Positions 23,148-35,314 are shown, counted from the first letter of the stretch. The stretch: 64,000 nucleotides of DNA from Coleophoma eucalyptorum (GCA_026120035.1 JALRME010000005.1:1302001-1366000); one strand, 5' to 3'. Notes: generated from the sequence alone by a model not told the origin. Made by a program: numbers and translations.

Positions 23148-26100
23148 TTAATCCACGTCTGACATATCGGCCTCTCCTACCGGGATTCTGTCCTTCAGCC
23201 AAGCCAGTGTAGCTTCTGTTCCCTTCTCTAAGATAGTGTACTTAGGTACTCTAAATCTATTGCCTCTTACGTCAAGTCTTTGAAGGCCATTTGGCCCACC
23301 TAGAAGGCCTATACGAGCATTAAGACTGTTCAGCTCGTTGCTGTTGCAATCCAATACATGCAAGCCTTTCACTGCCTCTGGAGAGAGTTCTCGAACAGTA
23401 TTGTTGGATGCCAGAACAGTCCGCAGGTTTGGAAAATGTGATCTCAGCACAGGTAGGAAAGTCAGCCGGTTAAAGCTGATGTCTAGCTTTTCTAATTGTG
23501 GTGCAATCAAGTGCTGCATCAATGGCTGAAGAGAATTAAAGGTATTGGCGCTTAGATTGAGTTCTTTGAGGGCTGGCAACTCTAGCTCCTCGGTCAAGAA
23601 AGTATCGCTCGTCAATTCATTATGTGCCAGACTCAACGTGGTCAATGTAGCAGCAAAGAATGCAATTGAGCTTGGAATCTCTTTGAGACAGTTGTGATGT
23701 AGTTCCAGTGTTCTGATGGTATTTGACGATGCAATTTGAGCAGCTATGACGGGATTCAAAGACGTTGATCGTGTGCCTGAGCGATCAAGAACAGTGCCAG
23801 CTGTAATAGCCCAATCTGAGGACGACGGTCGGGTTGGTGTAGTCTGTGGAGTTAAAAATTCCTCGTCGACCGATCCGGTATCTGTTATTGCTAGTTCCTG
23901 AGGAGCGATGCGGGCTTGTAAAACTCTCTTTAAATCTTCTGTTGCCATGGCTGAAAACTTTTTCTCCCTTAGAGGATTTCCACTAATACGGAAGACGACT
24001 AGAGTCTCCATCATCCCAATCCTGTCATCCAATGTTTTGAGATCGTTACCGCTGAAATCCGCGTTCTTGATCTTGGGAAGGGTAACAAACCCTTCCGGGA
24101 GTGAAGAGATGTTGTTGTCTTCCGCAGCAATCGTAAGTAATGAGCTCCATGAAGTCATGTCGGGTAAACTCGTGATACGGTTGCAAGAACAACTCAATTG
24201 ATGAAGGGCAGGTAACTCAAGTTCCAGGTTCGCCAAGGATTTCAGAGAATTGCTTGTGACATCAAGAATCTGCAGCTGCGGCAATGTCTTGACATCTTGT
24301 GGAATTAATACATCTGACAGCTTGTTCTTTCGTGCGACTAGTTCCACAATTGGCAGATCACGCAGCGCTTGAAATGGCAGCGAAGAAAGTTGATTTTCGG
24401 CAAGATTGAGAACTCGCAGGCGAACAAGTTCCGCAAGAGAATCTGGCAATGAACTCAAGGCATTTCGCTGTAGGTCCAATACCTCTAGATGTTCAAGCCG
24501 TGAAATTTTATCATCCAAGGCACCTGACAGTTCATTGCCAGCAACTTTCAAATCGCGAAGGCTCGGAATTTGGGAGATTATTTTAAAACAGTCATTGCCG
24601 AGCTTATTATTTGACTGTATAGTAGTGAGCACCAGAATTACCAAATCGATCGTAGAAACTCACCAGATTCAAAGTTGTAAGCAAATCCAGCCATCGAAGG
24701 CCTGTAGGAACACTCTTTAAGAGGTTACCATGAAGATCCAAGGTTTCTAGAGCACCAAATTGATTTCCTTTCGCCTCGTCATCATCTAAGGCAGCGCGAG
24801 GATCGACATCAGGAAATACATCGTCACCAAGCTCCTCAAATTCATTATCAGCAGCGACAAATCTTGTTAGGTCGACAGATTCGGCCCATGAGCCGTCCTG
24901 GGCGGAAATTGATTCGAGATTATACATGTTCATAACATCCTCTGGCATTGCTTTCAAGCTCAGGGCCGCAATATTCAGTCTTCCATTAGTTCTCGCAGCA
25001 TCAATTCGTTTGCGAAGAACACTTCTGATACCATTAGGATCTACCTTTTGATTAAACGGATCTTGAGTTAGCCCAAAATCGAAAGTAGCTGTTGGAACAA
25101 CAGGGACCTCATTTTCAAGAGTCGAAGACAACGATGGCCCACTCGTAGCTGCGCGTTTTGCCGCCTTTGCCTTTGCAATCTGTTCTCGCAGAGTAATAGA
25201 AGCTTTGGGTGCATTTATGTCCTGGTCATCTGAAGCCGACATTGCTGTTCCCTTATTTGAGGTGGTCGAAAATGAGCCACCAGATCTATCGTCTGAAGAC
25301 GAATTTGAGAAAGTCGGCGAGACTTTCTTCGGGCTAGTGATGAAATCTACATCTTTGGTCTGGTTTAACATTGGCATCGAAGCCTTCCTGAACAAGCCGC
25401 TTACAGACCCACGAGGCTTCAACTGTCGTCCTTGAGCCAGTGTTTGATTGCCAGGCTTATAGCTTAATGTTCTTGCAGATGTCTGTGGGGCACTTGGCGA
25501 TGCGTCATGCAGTGCATAGTTGGTGTTGGGAGACGGAAGTTTTGAGCTGCTAAATTCTGGAGCCCGGATACTGCGGACGCTTGAAGGAGTCTTCAGAGTC
25601 TTTGCAGCAGTTGGCCGTTTCACTGGTGTGCTCGCAGATGGCAGCAGTGGCTGTTTGACTGTGTTCTTTGCAGATTGTAGATCTGACAGATTGAAATCTG
25701 CAGATCCAGAACTAGACGTTGGTCGAGAGCTTGCAGAGCGAGGTGGTGGTTTCATTGAAGCATCAGTATGACTCGAGGTCGGTCTAGAAGATGATTGTGA
25801 GGAGCGTGAAGGCGACCTAGCCAGCCCTTCTGTATTATAAAAGCTCGATTTCCTACGTTGAACAGCCGGAGACGAGGGTATTGTCTGAAGTGTTTCCATT
25901 GTTCTCTCTGAAAGAGACAATTTGCGAGGGCCTTCCAGGTTGTCATTTTGTTCCGTCACCGACCCAAGTCCCCCTCGCCCATAATCTTCTGTGTCGTCAT
26001 TCTCATTTGCAACTTGTCGAGCTTGCGCCTGCTGAGCTGTTGTTGGTTGCAATGGCCGTCGAAGGACCGAGCTGCTACTAGATTTCCTGAGTAGAGGCTG

Positions 26101-26409
26101 TCTCGAAGGACTACGTGTTTCCGGAGACTGGTTTCGTATATGTGTAAAGCCTGGGGTAGGTTCGCGGAGCTTGGATTGTGTGGGTGCAGGGCGAAGTCTT
26201 GTTGACGACGACCCAGACAACGAATCGCGAGAAGGACTGCTGCGAAGGCGTGGATTTGAAATGCCTTGCCCAACTCTGGGCTGCTGTGATGGTTGTTGGA
26301 GATTCTCCAGCGAAGGGGAAGGGCGTACAGCAGTTCGTGGAATTGGGAGTCGTGAAGTCGGCCGCGGCAGTCCACTTGCTCGTGGCGGAGCTCTGTATTC
26401 TTGATCCAT
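23148..26409 (-). CDS. Leucine-rich repeat protein (LRRC40/SHOC2-like repeats), 1070 aa
   Basis: Exons 26409-24664 and 24614-23148 (minus), with a 49-nt intron (GTGAGT..ACAG) joined in phase 0 inside a repeat: LTTLNL|SNNKLGNDCF. Residues 1 to ~420 are Ser/Pro/Arg-rich and probably disordered (MDQEYRAPPRASGLPRPTSRLP). From about 480 to the end there are many typical LRRs of the form LxxLxLxxNxLxxLP, such as LEVLDLQRNALSSLP and LRVLNLAENQLSSLP; they are short, SDS22/ras-suppressor style. An interruption of about 40 residues rich in Thr/Ser (TDTGSVDEEFLTPQTTPTRPSSSDW) sits mid-array. Likely a scaffold for protein binding; no enzymatic domain seen. Divergent from the coiled-coil gene at 27564. 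Confidence 0.88.
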
Positions 26410-27563
26410 GGTCGCGTCAAATATAGCTGGACGGACCTTGTTGAAGCTCTAAAGACAACGCATGAAAGAATGCTTTGCGAGGTAATTTCTACCCACAATC
26501 AAAAGCAATAACGAGGCGGATCGAGGGGAAGCTCCTTAATAATAGCGTGGACTAAAATTCAGGAATCAATGATCTCCAAGGTCATTTCCTGAAAGCGTCG
26601 TATAATGGGCCTGATAAACTCATTCGGGGATTTGATTGGTCATTGGTCAAGTTATTTCTAAGCCTCTGCAAGGCTATAGTCAAGCCTTGTCGTCTATAGC
26701 TTGCTCGCTTGAGCTTGAGAATAAAGCTGATAATAAGGTACGAAGCACCTACACTTGAGGTCTGGACCATTTCAAAAGTACGTTGTGGTTCCATACAAGA
26801 CATGATTATGCTTTCAAGTGAATTCCCCATTCCTTCAAAAGTGTTGCAGCATCCTACTTGGCTTTCTAAGTAGGTATTGTAACATCCAGCTGTAGAGCAT
26901 TCTCATATAACAATCAAGCCCTACTGCATTCAGAATTGCTCTTACATAGAGTTGAGTACAAAGCTCTACGCTAATTTGTCATAGCGGGCGAATGAGGTTC
27001 TGTTCAGGTTTGCGAAGCATTGGTTACCATACATTACCTTATAGTACCCGCGCTCTAGCGGCGACACCATTGTAGTCCATTTCTAAATTCCTAGAATCAC
27101 GTTTCATCGACGAACCAGAACTTTAATTCCGGTATAGCTCTGAGAAACGTTGTTAATTATCCCTTTTAGCCATGATGCCACTATGACTTACCTAGTACAT
27201 GCACACATTGATACATCTTCATCTCCCGTTAGTTCTCCAACGAGTTTATCCGGCCTGTGGTGGCGGCCGCTGTTTTCCGAGCTGATGGTTTTCACCGCCT
27301 TCCTTTATGCTTATGCTTCCCTGGCAACCAACCTCTGGTCTTTCATTATTTGGCCGTACCCAGCCTCCTCGCAACGACTATCACGACTGGTTCTGCATCG
27401 CGATCCCCATGTTCAATTATCAGATCTGATCACGTATCGCAGACTGGATAGGCAATCGCATCGCGCAAATGTATGTATATCTGAGACAATCACTACTGCC
27501 ATATGTTGACTTATATCAGACGGATCAGTCTATTTACTTCGTTACAGTCGTACACCCCTCAAT
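26410..27563. other. Divergent promoter region, 1.15 kb
   Basis: Separates the starts of the LRR gene (minus) and coiled-coil gene (plus). Small overlapping open frames only; no RNA gene or repeat recognised. Confidence 0.5.
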
Positions 27564-29054
27564 ATGGTTGCTTCCGATAGCTCATCTGGAGCTGCAACAC
27601 CCACCAACATTCCTGCTACTCCGCTGACTGCGAACGCCGAGTTACCAGTCCTGTCAGATGTCGCACAGATTTCCACCACCTCATCGGCTGCCAACGAAGC
27701 ATTAGCATCACATACCATGACTGCAAGGTCTCGCGATTATCATGTAACGACCGAAGCAGCAGGTTCAATAACCCCGCCCCCTTCTACCCAACCTCCGGAG
27801 ACGCGGCGCTCAAACCGTGGAGATGCATCCTCAATGCTTTCCTCACCGCCTCCTACAGTCACGAACGGTATTGGACGGGACGGCCAAGGTAGTCCAACTC
27901 ACCCATCCGAGAAATTTCTCGATACTGCCTCAGCATACCAGTTGCGGGATACCATCCGAGCACTGACTTCCAACGCAAGCAAGACTGAGGCGGCACTAGC
28001 TGAGTCGAGGATGACTATAGCACACCTCAATCTGCAAATGAATATGTTGAGCGCCGAAAAGGAGAGCGAATTGCAGCGCATGGAAGTAGAACATAATATG
28101 ACTAAAAGGGAGGTTGATATGCTGTCTATGGCACGCTCTGACGTTACTACTCCTGGCAGTAGTTTACTTACGAACTATATCAAGCTCGATGAAAAACATC
28201 AAGCTCTTGTTGAGCATACTGAGTCTCTCCATCGTCGACTAGAGCGAGCAAAGAAAGTCATTGAGACGAAGGAGGATGAAATTATCGATCTTAAGGAAGA
28301 TATTGCGATGTATCGGAAGAGGATCCAAGAGAAGCATGACCTATATCAAGCACTACGAAGTCCTGGTGGACCTTATCACTCCTCAAACCTTAAGACGCCA
28401 ACTGGAAGCAACCCTAATACCCCGCAGCAATACCGTGGTACTCCAAAGCGTACGCCTATGACAGGGCGTTCCGTTGGCAGAGAAGAGCCGTTTGCTGCTT
28501 TGCTACTTGCAGACCGCGTACTCAGTCAAGAAAACAACAGTAATAGTGCTCCATCAACCCCTGTTCTTGCCCGTCGCCCAGAACCTCGCACTCCTGTCCG
28601 TCATAATCGTGGCGCACAATCACTCTCCTCCCTACAAACTACACCAGGTTCTATACATGGTCACATCTCTCAAAACGCTTCCCTTTTGCCTTCAGCTCAG
28701 TTCCAGCCAAGTCCTCGCCGGCGGCGCAAGTCTCGTGACAGTACCATCTCTGCTCCCGATGCTGAGGAGATTGCGCGTGCTGCCTTGTCTAGCTTTAGAG
28801 ATGATAGCGAAGAGATAGATGAAAGTCAAGCAAGCCAGACTGCTACCGAGATGCTTCGGGTTGATCCACGGGAGTCTTTCGAGGTTGCTGCATCTCGAAC
28901 TGGCACACCTGTTCAGTCTAAAATCTTCAGTTCCGTAACAAAGGCACAAATGGTCAAGCGTAAGCATATAGATGATAATGCAGAGCAGCTAGCGAAGAAG
29001 GCTCGTATGGCAGCGGATATTGGTTTGGGCATTGGCTTTTCTGCCCGTCCTTGA
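27564..29054 (+). CDS. Conserved fungal coiled-coil protein, 496 aa, function unknown
   Basis: Single exon. Residues 1 to ~115 are Ser/Thr/Pro-rich. About 118-265 form a predicted coiled coil (LRDTIRALTSNASKTEAALAE, LEIDLKE-like heptads with many E/K/L/M). About 270-420 are again disordered with many S/T-P sites (TPTGSNPNTPQQ, SPRRRRKSRDS), suggesting kinase regulation. The C-terminus has a basic KRKHIDD..AKKARM segment that would serve as a bipartite nuclear localisation signal. I know no enzymatic domain here. Start chosen at the first ATG in frame. Start could lie elsewhere if a 5' exon exists. Confidence 0.8.
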   Translation: MVASDSSSGAATPTNIPATPLTANAELPVLSDVAQISTTSSAANEALASHTMTARSRDYHVTTEAAGSITPPPSTQPPETRRSNRGDASSMLSSPPPTVTNGIGRDGQGSPTHPSEKFLDTASAYQLRDTIRALTSNASKTEAALAESRMTIAHLNLQMNMLSAEKESELQRMEVEHNMTKREVDMLSMARSDVTTPGSSLLTNYIKLDEKHQALVEHTESLHRRLERAKKVIETKEDEIIDLKEDIAMYRKRIQEKHDLYQALRSPGGPYHSSNLKTPTGSNPNTPQQYRGTPKRTPMTGRSVGREEPFAALLLADRVLSQENNSNSAPSTPVLARRPEPRTPVRHNRGAQSLSSLQTTPGSIHGHISQNASLLPSAQFQPSPRRRRKSRDSTISAPDAEEIARAALSSFRDDSEEIDESQASQTATEMLRVDPRESFEVAASRTGTPVQSKIFSSVTKAQMVKRKHIDDNAEQLAKKARMAADIGLGIGFSARP

Positions 29055-29901
29055 TGATTCCCAAGTTTCCAGATTGCTATTTGCGGGCCAGAAAAGTGTT
29101 CTAATTTCATAGGTAAATATGTGTGCATTTCGCGGCTGTTGAGCTGGCCTAGTTAGTCGCTTTCTTCAACCACAGCGTCTTTTTTTCATGTACCAAAATT
29201 GCTCTCAGCTTCCTCTAGAGATGCCTTGGCTGCCCAAGGCATTTGGCTTCCTGTAATAATAGTAGATAGGCGATGATTCTAGGCCCTAGGAATATAACTC
29301 ATCACACGGTCTTTGCTGCTGATCATAAGCCTACGCAACGCTGTGCAATTCGACGCATTCAAAATGATAACCTAGACCGTATCACAACCACATACCGGCC
29401 AATTGACGCTAAAGTGCGATTGTCTATTCTGCCGATTCTTCATACACCGCCTTTTGCTGCCTATTGAAACATTATCAATGCAACGATGTGCATTGTAGGT
29501 CTTCTTGACAAGGCAGAAAGGACGAGGACACAAGCCCTACGGAATCTTCGCTGTTGAAATTTATTCTGACGTTGGAAAAAGAATCTAGATTCCTGCTGCT
29601 TCTTAGCTGAATAGAGGCAGCACTTCGGCGCAGTCCTCAGGCAAGAATTGCCTATACCAATTGCCTATACCGTCCCAGCAAGTGCCAACATTCTCGTTCA
29701 GCCTATATCGAGTCTATCTGGAAGCATTTGTAACCCGCTGGGCTTGCTTTAGGCTATTCCTTCCGGTGAAGCCTTACAGAGAGAAGACAGTTTGGAACAG
29801 GAGTTCGTGACTTTGCAAACTTCGCCTTGCCGTAACCTACATTGCGGCATTTCCAGATAACTAGAGGCGGGTTTGAGCACATCCCCGCTGCCAATCAAGT
29901 C
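29055..29901. other. Intergenic 0.85 kb with a hairpin and a 13-bp tandem repeat
   Basis: Contains a perfect 9-bp stem, 4-nt loop hairpin at 29221-29242 and two adjacent 13-bp direct repeats (AATTGCCTATACC) at 29646-29671. Holds the 3' flank of the coiled-coil gene and the promoter of the SmgGDS-like gene. Confidence 0.6.
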
Positions 29902-32471
29902 ATGTCTGGAGATCGTTTTATCGAGGAATCTCAACCACTTGATTCCCCTGATTCCGTTGCTAGGATGGCAGCGTTTACACAAGACAGTCAATCGTTATCA
30001 CTACCAGAACAGGGTCCAATAAGAGACGCATCTGGAGTCAACTCTACATTGGGATACGATGTCTTCAACGCTGCTAATGCTCTGAACCCACCACCTTCGA
30101 ATGAAAAGCAAGGTCACATGATAGATTCTATCGTTTCTATCTTCGAGCTTGAAGAGGAACCTCCGAAAGCCGATGCAGAGATGGCTGACGACGATGATGC
30201 AGAGGAGCAGGTGGATATTGAAGACCAGCAGAGGAGGACAGCGAGGTTGAAGGACGCGCTTTCTACTCTCGCTCAACTGTGGTGGTCAGACTCTGAGCAT
30301 GTGGATTTGATGGCAGAGAAACTGGCCGATGGCAGTCGAGATCGTAAGTTGGATCCCAGAAGTCAATCTTAACAAAAATGTTATTTTAAGAGCTAATGTC
30401 ATTTATAGCAAAATGGCGCATTCCCCTGGGAGATTCTGGAATATTGAATTTCTTCTTAGAAATACTATATGCACATACTCTTCGCCACAAGCTTAAAATA
30501 CATGTCTTACGTCTAATCGGCAACTCGTGTGCAGATACAGGTACCACAAGTATTGTTAAGGAGATGAAGTACTTACTGACACCACGCAGATGAAAACAGA
30601 GCTCGCGTTGTGTCGTCCAACTACTTACCTTCTATCATAATGCAATTACAAGATACCAATTTACTTCCTTTCGTGATTCCTGTTCTGTACAATATCATAA
30701 TAGACTATGGTAAGCAAAGTCTCTTCTCTTGATTTTTCCAGAGCTAAAATGACCAGAACCCGCACAATTACAAGCATCAAGTTCGTACCTGACTAAAAGC
30801 CTGATTGAGCTGATATCAAATCCTCGGTTCAATGATAGTAGGGCTTTCCTAGGATATGTATGCAAGATACTGGATCTTCTGATCACACAATGTGAGTATA
30901 ATCTATGAGTCCTCGAAACAGTGCTTACGAGTTATTTAGCGACTGAACCAGAATTCGCACCTGACAACACAGCCATTGTCTTGTTAAGAATTGCCGCAGA
31001 CAGAGAATTTCCAGCTGATATGGATGACTTCGTTGCATTAGTCAATTCCGCTGTGGCATACCTCAAGCACGAGAAGTTTCAAAAGGCCTTCTTCATTTAT
31101 GGCTCTCTCGATGTTTCTCGCTCAATTCTTGTGGATTCATACACAAGATTCGACTCTACACCATCATTCGCATCTTCAGCACCAGACCAAGAAGATGCTA
31201 AAATCTTGTCCGAAATGCGTAGTGGACTGAACCAGGTTCTTTCGGACGTATCAGCACTTCCGGAATTTGCTATTGCAGTACCAGTCATATCACCCTTTGC
31301 TAGCTCCCTTCGCCGATGGCTGTCCAGTCCACAGCTCCAACTTCAAGTTTGTGCGTGCATCATGCTTGGAAATATCGCACGCTCTGATGCAGCTTGTGAG
31401 GAGTTCGTGCATACATGTCAAGTCCATAAGCCACTTGTTGCAGTCCTCGAGAATACCAGTGACTCACAACTCCTCCACGCCACGCTTGGATTCCTCAAGA
31501 ATCTTGCACTGCCTGCCAAGAACAAAGAGGCGCTTGGGGAAGCAGGCCTTATGGATGCACTGCCACGATTATGGGCGATGGATACTTTGCAACAAATACA
31601 ATACTCCTCCATCTCCCTAGCACGCGTTCTGGTTACTGGCTGCTTTGAAAACATTCGTTGGGTCGCGCAGCGGCTTTCCGATGATCCTGATTCACCAGCA
31701 AATATGCGTTCGCACATGTCATTGCTGATTGCTCTATTCAATCGAACAGATGTAGAACCTATTAAGATGGAGATTTCACGAATGTTTGCCGCTATCTGTA
31801 GAGTCGTTAACACATACAAGGGCCGGACTCCTGAACAGATGGAAAAGATTCGAAAGAAGTTTTTCCTCATGCATCCTGACATCGGCAGTCCGCTATCGTT
31901 CATGGTCAGCCAGACTAAATGGCCGATTGTGCGCAGCGAAGGTTGGTTCGTCTTCGCATTAATGGCCAGGTATCCTGAGGGCGCCGAGTGTATTTCCGAT
32001 ATCATGCATGACGTGCATGTTTTTCAACCACTGGTTGAACTGCTTACAGGTCGTTCCATTGTTGATGGATCTCCCATCTCCTCACCCACGCAGACTAGCC
32101 CTTCGCCCAGCTCGGCAACAGTAGCAGCAACAGGAGCAGCAACAGGAACATCACCAGATACAGGGATCCAAGACCTGATTTCAGGACTCTCCCCTGAATC
32201 GGTACAGCCACAGGCACAAGCAGCGGAGATGTCCCGCATCGACCGAGAAAACGCTTTAGTGCTAGTTAACGAGCTGCTCAAAAACCGAGGAAGCGAGATG
32301 GCAGTCATGAGACGGACTCTGTTCGAAGATCTCCTTAAGGGCGGTGGTGAATTGGTTCTCTCCTATAAAGATGCTTCCCAGGCTCCTCCTAGTTCCCATG
32401 CTAGTAGACCAAGGAGTGGTAATAATCTGCAGGAGGTTGTGGAGCAAGGTGCTTTTGAGCTTGGTAGTTAG
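29902..32471 (+). CDS. SmgGDS/Rap1GDS1-like armadillo-repeat protein, 786 aa, 5 exons
   Basis: Exons 29902-30343, 30409-30540, 30590-30709, 30757-30891 and 30940-32471; all junctions GT..AG and phase +1, giving one 786-residue frame. After an acidic N-terminus (DDDDAEEQVD) come armadillo-type helical repeats: LRLIGNSCADTDENRARVV, with the DENR(A)xV segment typical of SmgGDS repeats, FVIPVLYNIIIDYE, LQVCACIMLGNIARSD and HATLGFLKNLALP. SmgGDS proteins act as chaperone/exchange factors for small GTPases with polybasic tails (Rho, Rap) in the cytosol. A low-complexity Ser/Ala/Thr insert (about 32080-32160) precedes a final repeat (ALVLVNELLKNRG). Fungal forms are longer than the animal ~600 aa. 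The specific GTPase partner is unknown. Confidence 0.88.
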
Positions 32472-33331
32472 AAGGATGTCAAAAGTCTTTTGTTAGAGAC
32501 TTTTATAAGAAATGCTAGGCATATGAATCAACAAATAGGGACCTTTGCCCAAAATATTTGATAGTAAACTCGAAGCATGTTACATAGGCGGTCTCCATCA
32601 TACAAGATCTACAGTGGTAATCCTTGACAAGTTGGAGATACTCCAAGAAATTGACCTTAGAAGACTTGGGATCGTGAACTGTCAAGCACTAGGAAGTGAA
32701 GAATTCGCAAAATATTTGAGGGTAAAAATTGGTTAGTTGCTTGGGCCTCTTTAGGTGAGAGAAAGGATTCGGCATCAGCGACATCAAGGTTGTTTTGGAG
32801 AAGCTTTTTGTAAGGTCTGGTTAATGCATTGACATGGCTCTGCCTGCAGTAGGCTTCACGAATTGTTTGAGGGCAAACAGGTGTTGGAAAAAGATCGCGA
32901 GGCCGCCGGCTGCATCCGGAAATTACAAATAGCAATTATGAACAGTTATCATGGTTTTATGTCCTACTTGAATGAGTTATACCTCAGTTTCAACCTGCTA
33001 TAAATCATACGAAGCCCATTAAGATCACGAGTTTTCTTCTGTGGGAAAGGTTTCAGGATTTTTCTTGTTAACGATGTGTACTCGGCCCTCCAAGGATTCA
33101 ATCTCTTGTACGGCATGGACATGCAAATCATATATTAACTCCTTAATCCTATGCTCCTCATGATTCTGCACCCCTGCTCGAAATGCAGAAGATCCTGAAA
33201 TGGTTTTGCAAATCCGTTGAATTCATGAGGTACACCTGAGCATTTTTGATGTATTGCTAATGTAACCGTCAACCCACGCATCCCACAAGACGACCAGAAA
33301 CCCGAAGAAGACCGAAGACACCACCGCCCGT
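32472..33331. other. Intergenic, convergent 3' ends
   Basis: 860 bp between stops of the SmgGDS-like gene and eL13. Only short open frames; nothing recognised. Confidence 0.5.
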
Positions 33332-34144
33332 TTACTTCTTAGCAGCAGCTGCCTCATCAGCCTTGTCCTTCGCCCGCTTGTCACGAGCTCCCTGGTATCT
33401 AGCCTCACTTCTCGCATCACGCAACTTTCTGTAGGCACCTCCCTCGACAGCCTTTGGCATGTCGCTCTTCTTGATCTCGGAGAACTCGTAGGTGACTGGT
33501 GCAATTGGAAGAGCACTCTTAACGCTGGTGACAGTGTTCTTGACGGCGGAGACGGCCTCCTTGGTGGCATCACCCTTCTTGTGTTGACCAAGCTTGCGTG
33601 GGAACAGAATCATACGGGCCTTGTACTCCTTCAGGCGTTGAACGTTGACGGAGAGAGACTCGACAGAGAGGTTTTGGCGGCGAGGGTCAACGGAGATACC
33701 GATGGTTGGTGCCATCTTGCGGGGGATTCCAGCTTCCTGTGTACTGTCAGTACTTCATTCTACGTCTCCTCTCGATCCCTTAAACCCGTACCTTCAACTC
33801 AGTAATGGTGAATCCACGTCCAGCTCGTACACGGCGGTTGTACTTGATTGTTGGGCATCGAACAATTGGTCTCAACTTGTCGACTGGTCGTGGGGCGACA
33901 GCTGCAGCCTTTGAAAGACGAGCATTGCGGCGTCTGAGTTTTCGGCCAGGCTGTGAGAAACTGTTAGATCCTACTCTCTTTCGATATCAATTCTGTGCGC
34001 GTTTACCTGGTCGAAGTGAACTCGAACTCTTCGCTGCCAATCCTTTCGGAAATCTGCCTGCAATCAGTATCGATGAATCTGCAGAGAACTCAATAATATG
34101 AACATACGGTTGTGGGGGATTTGCTGGTTGTGCTTGATCGCCAT
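33332..34144 (-). CDS. rpl13: 60S ribosomal protein eL13 (L13), 215 aa, 4 exons
   Basis: Structural protein of the large ribosomal subunit. Exons (minus): 34144-34108, 34053-34007, 33950-33792 and 33736-33332. Joined start reads [20 protein letters not shown], then [19 protein letters not shown], then [18 protein letters not shown] and [18 protein letters not shown], all diagnostic of eL13. The C-terminus is Lys/Ala-rich. A 37-bp first exon and introns clustered near the 5' end are typical of fungal ribosomal protein genes. Head-to-head with the U1 snRNA gene, 280 bp apart. Confidence 0.97.
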
Positions 34145-34369
34145 TGTGTCGAGATGCGATCAAGAGTCGATGTTGTCGTCGAAGTGGTTGTCGCAAAATT
34201 CAAGATCTCAGAAAGGCCCAAAATTCGAAATTCGCGAAGCGGATTGTGCGTTGGCCTGAATTTTCCGAGCCAGGCATCAAGGGCAAGATCACGGGAAATA
34301 TCATGTGACTTCGTATTGCTTGGTACTTTCGCTTGCAATCTTTTAGCGCTTTTTCTGTGCCTGAGCAAG

Positions 34370-34375
34370 TATAAA
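34370..34375 (+). promoter_or_regulatory. TATA box of the U1 snRNA gene
   Basis: TATAAA lies 55 bp before the predicted +1 of U1, followed by a pyrimidine tract (about 34394-34424) running to the start. Fits a fungal RNA polymerase II start. Confidence 0.6.
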
Positions 34376-34424
34376 TTTTTCGCTCCTCGTCGGTCTTTCA
34401 ACTTTCTTTCTTCTTTTCTTCTTC

Positions 34425-34570
34425 ATACTTACCTTCTTAGCGTGTGCCAGCTCATGAATTGGTTTCACGGAAGCACGAAACCTCCATTGCACATCGGGGC
34501 GTTAAGAGCTTTTGAGCGTCCTTCGGGGCTCTCACTGGGGGAATTTTTGATTGCACTCCCTACGGGAAAC
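34425..34570 (+). ncRNA. U1: U1 spliceosomal snRNA
   Basis: Base-pairs with 5' splice sites in the nucleus. Evidence in order: 5' end ATACTTACCT (34425-34434), complementary to the donor consensus; stem-loop I at 34447-34462, CCA/TGG closing a 10-nt loop GCTCATGAAT that resembles the U1-70K loop GAUCAYGAAG; stem-loop II at 34482-34499, with the 10-nt loop ATTGCACATC closed by C-G, matching the U1A/Mud1 loop AUUGCACUCC; stem-loop III at 34514-34533, 8-bp stem with TTCG tetraloop; Sm site AATTTTTGA at 34542-34550; and a terminal stem TCCC/GGGA at 34557-34567. Total ~146 nt, Sm site near nt 118, like other U1 RNAs. The 3' end is approximate. Confidence 0.88.
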
Positions 34571-35314
34571 ATTTGTTTTCATTAAGCATCTGCGCTTCGT
34601 GCCAGGTCTTGAAGAAGACTCGAAGACATGTAGAGAAACATTGTTCAAAATGATGGCTGAGCGTAGCTGTGCTCAGCTATTCTATTTGTGTAATGTCTCC
34701 GAAAGTAAATATAAGCCTCTCAATTTGCTGCAGCCTGACCAACGGTCTGGCACACCCGTTGATTTACTGAGCAGAGTTCTCGTTTGCTAAGAATTTCTGC
34801 GGGATTCGCGTACACAACGTTGTCCTTGAACCATATCGTAGATTGAATTTGAATTTTCTGGCTCGAACCAACTATGTTCATCTAAGTATTTGGTGCTCTA
34901 CATTTACTGCATGTTCGACCAACTTCTCACAGCTTCAAGACGCGCAGGAACAGATGTGACAGATCCTCGTTCAAGTTCATAATGCAAACCAACTAGTTCT
35001 TCACTTGTCTGTCATAGGAGCCTTTGGATGCCCGAACATGAGACTCGCGATACTTTTACAAAAGCAGATAGTACTCAAATCATAGATCCATCAACCATCT
35101 TTACAACAGATCCCCATCGACGTTGTCGATCACGAGACATAAAGCTGTACCTTGATATCCGCCTACCGACGACGATGACGTTCCCGGCTCATGGGTGTGT
35201 AATCCGAGATAATTTTGCCATCGCGATGCCGACTTGCATCTCCAGATTCCCCCACGAGCCCCATACTTCAGCAATGATTCCTCGATAACACGAATTCTTC
35301 TTCGCTGTCAAATT
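34571..35314. other. Intergenic between U1 and the OXLD1-like gene
   Basis: 744 bp with a 7-bp perfect hairpin (GCTGAGC/GCTCAGC) at 34656-34677 and otherwise unassigned sequence; promoter of the OXLD1-like gene must lie here. No further RNA gene could be identified. Confidence 0.5.
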
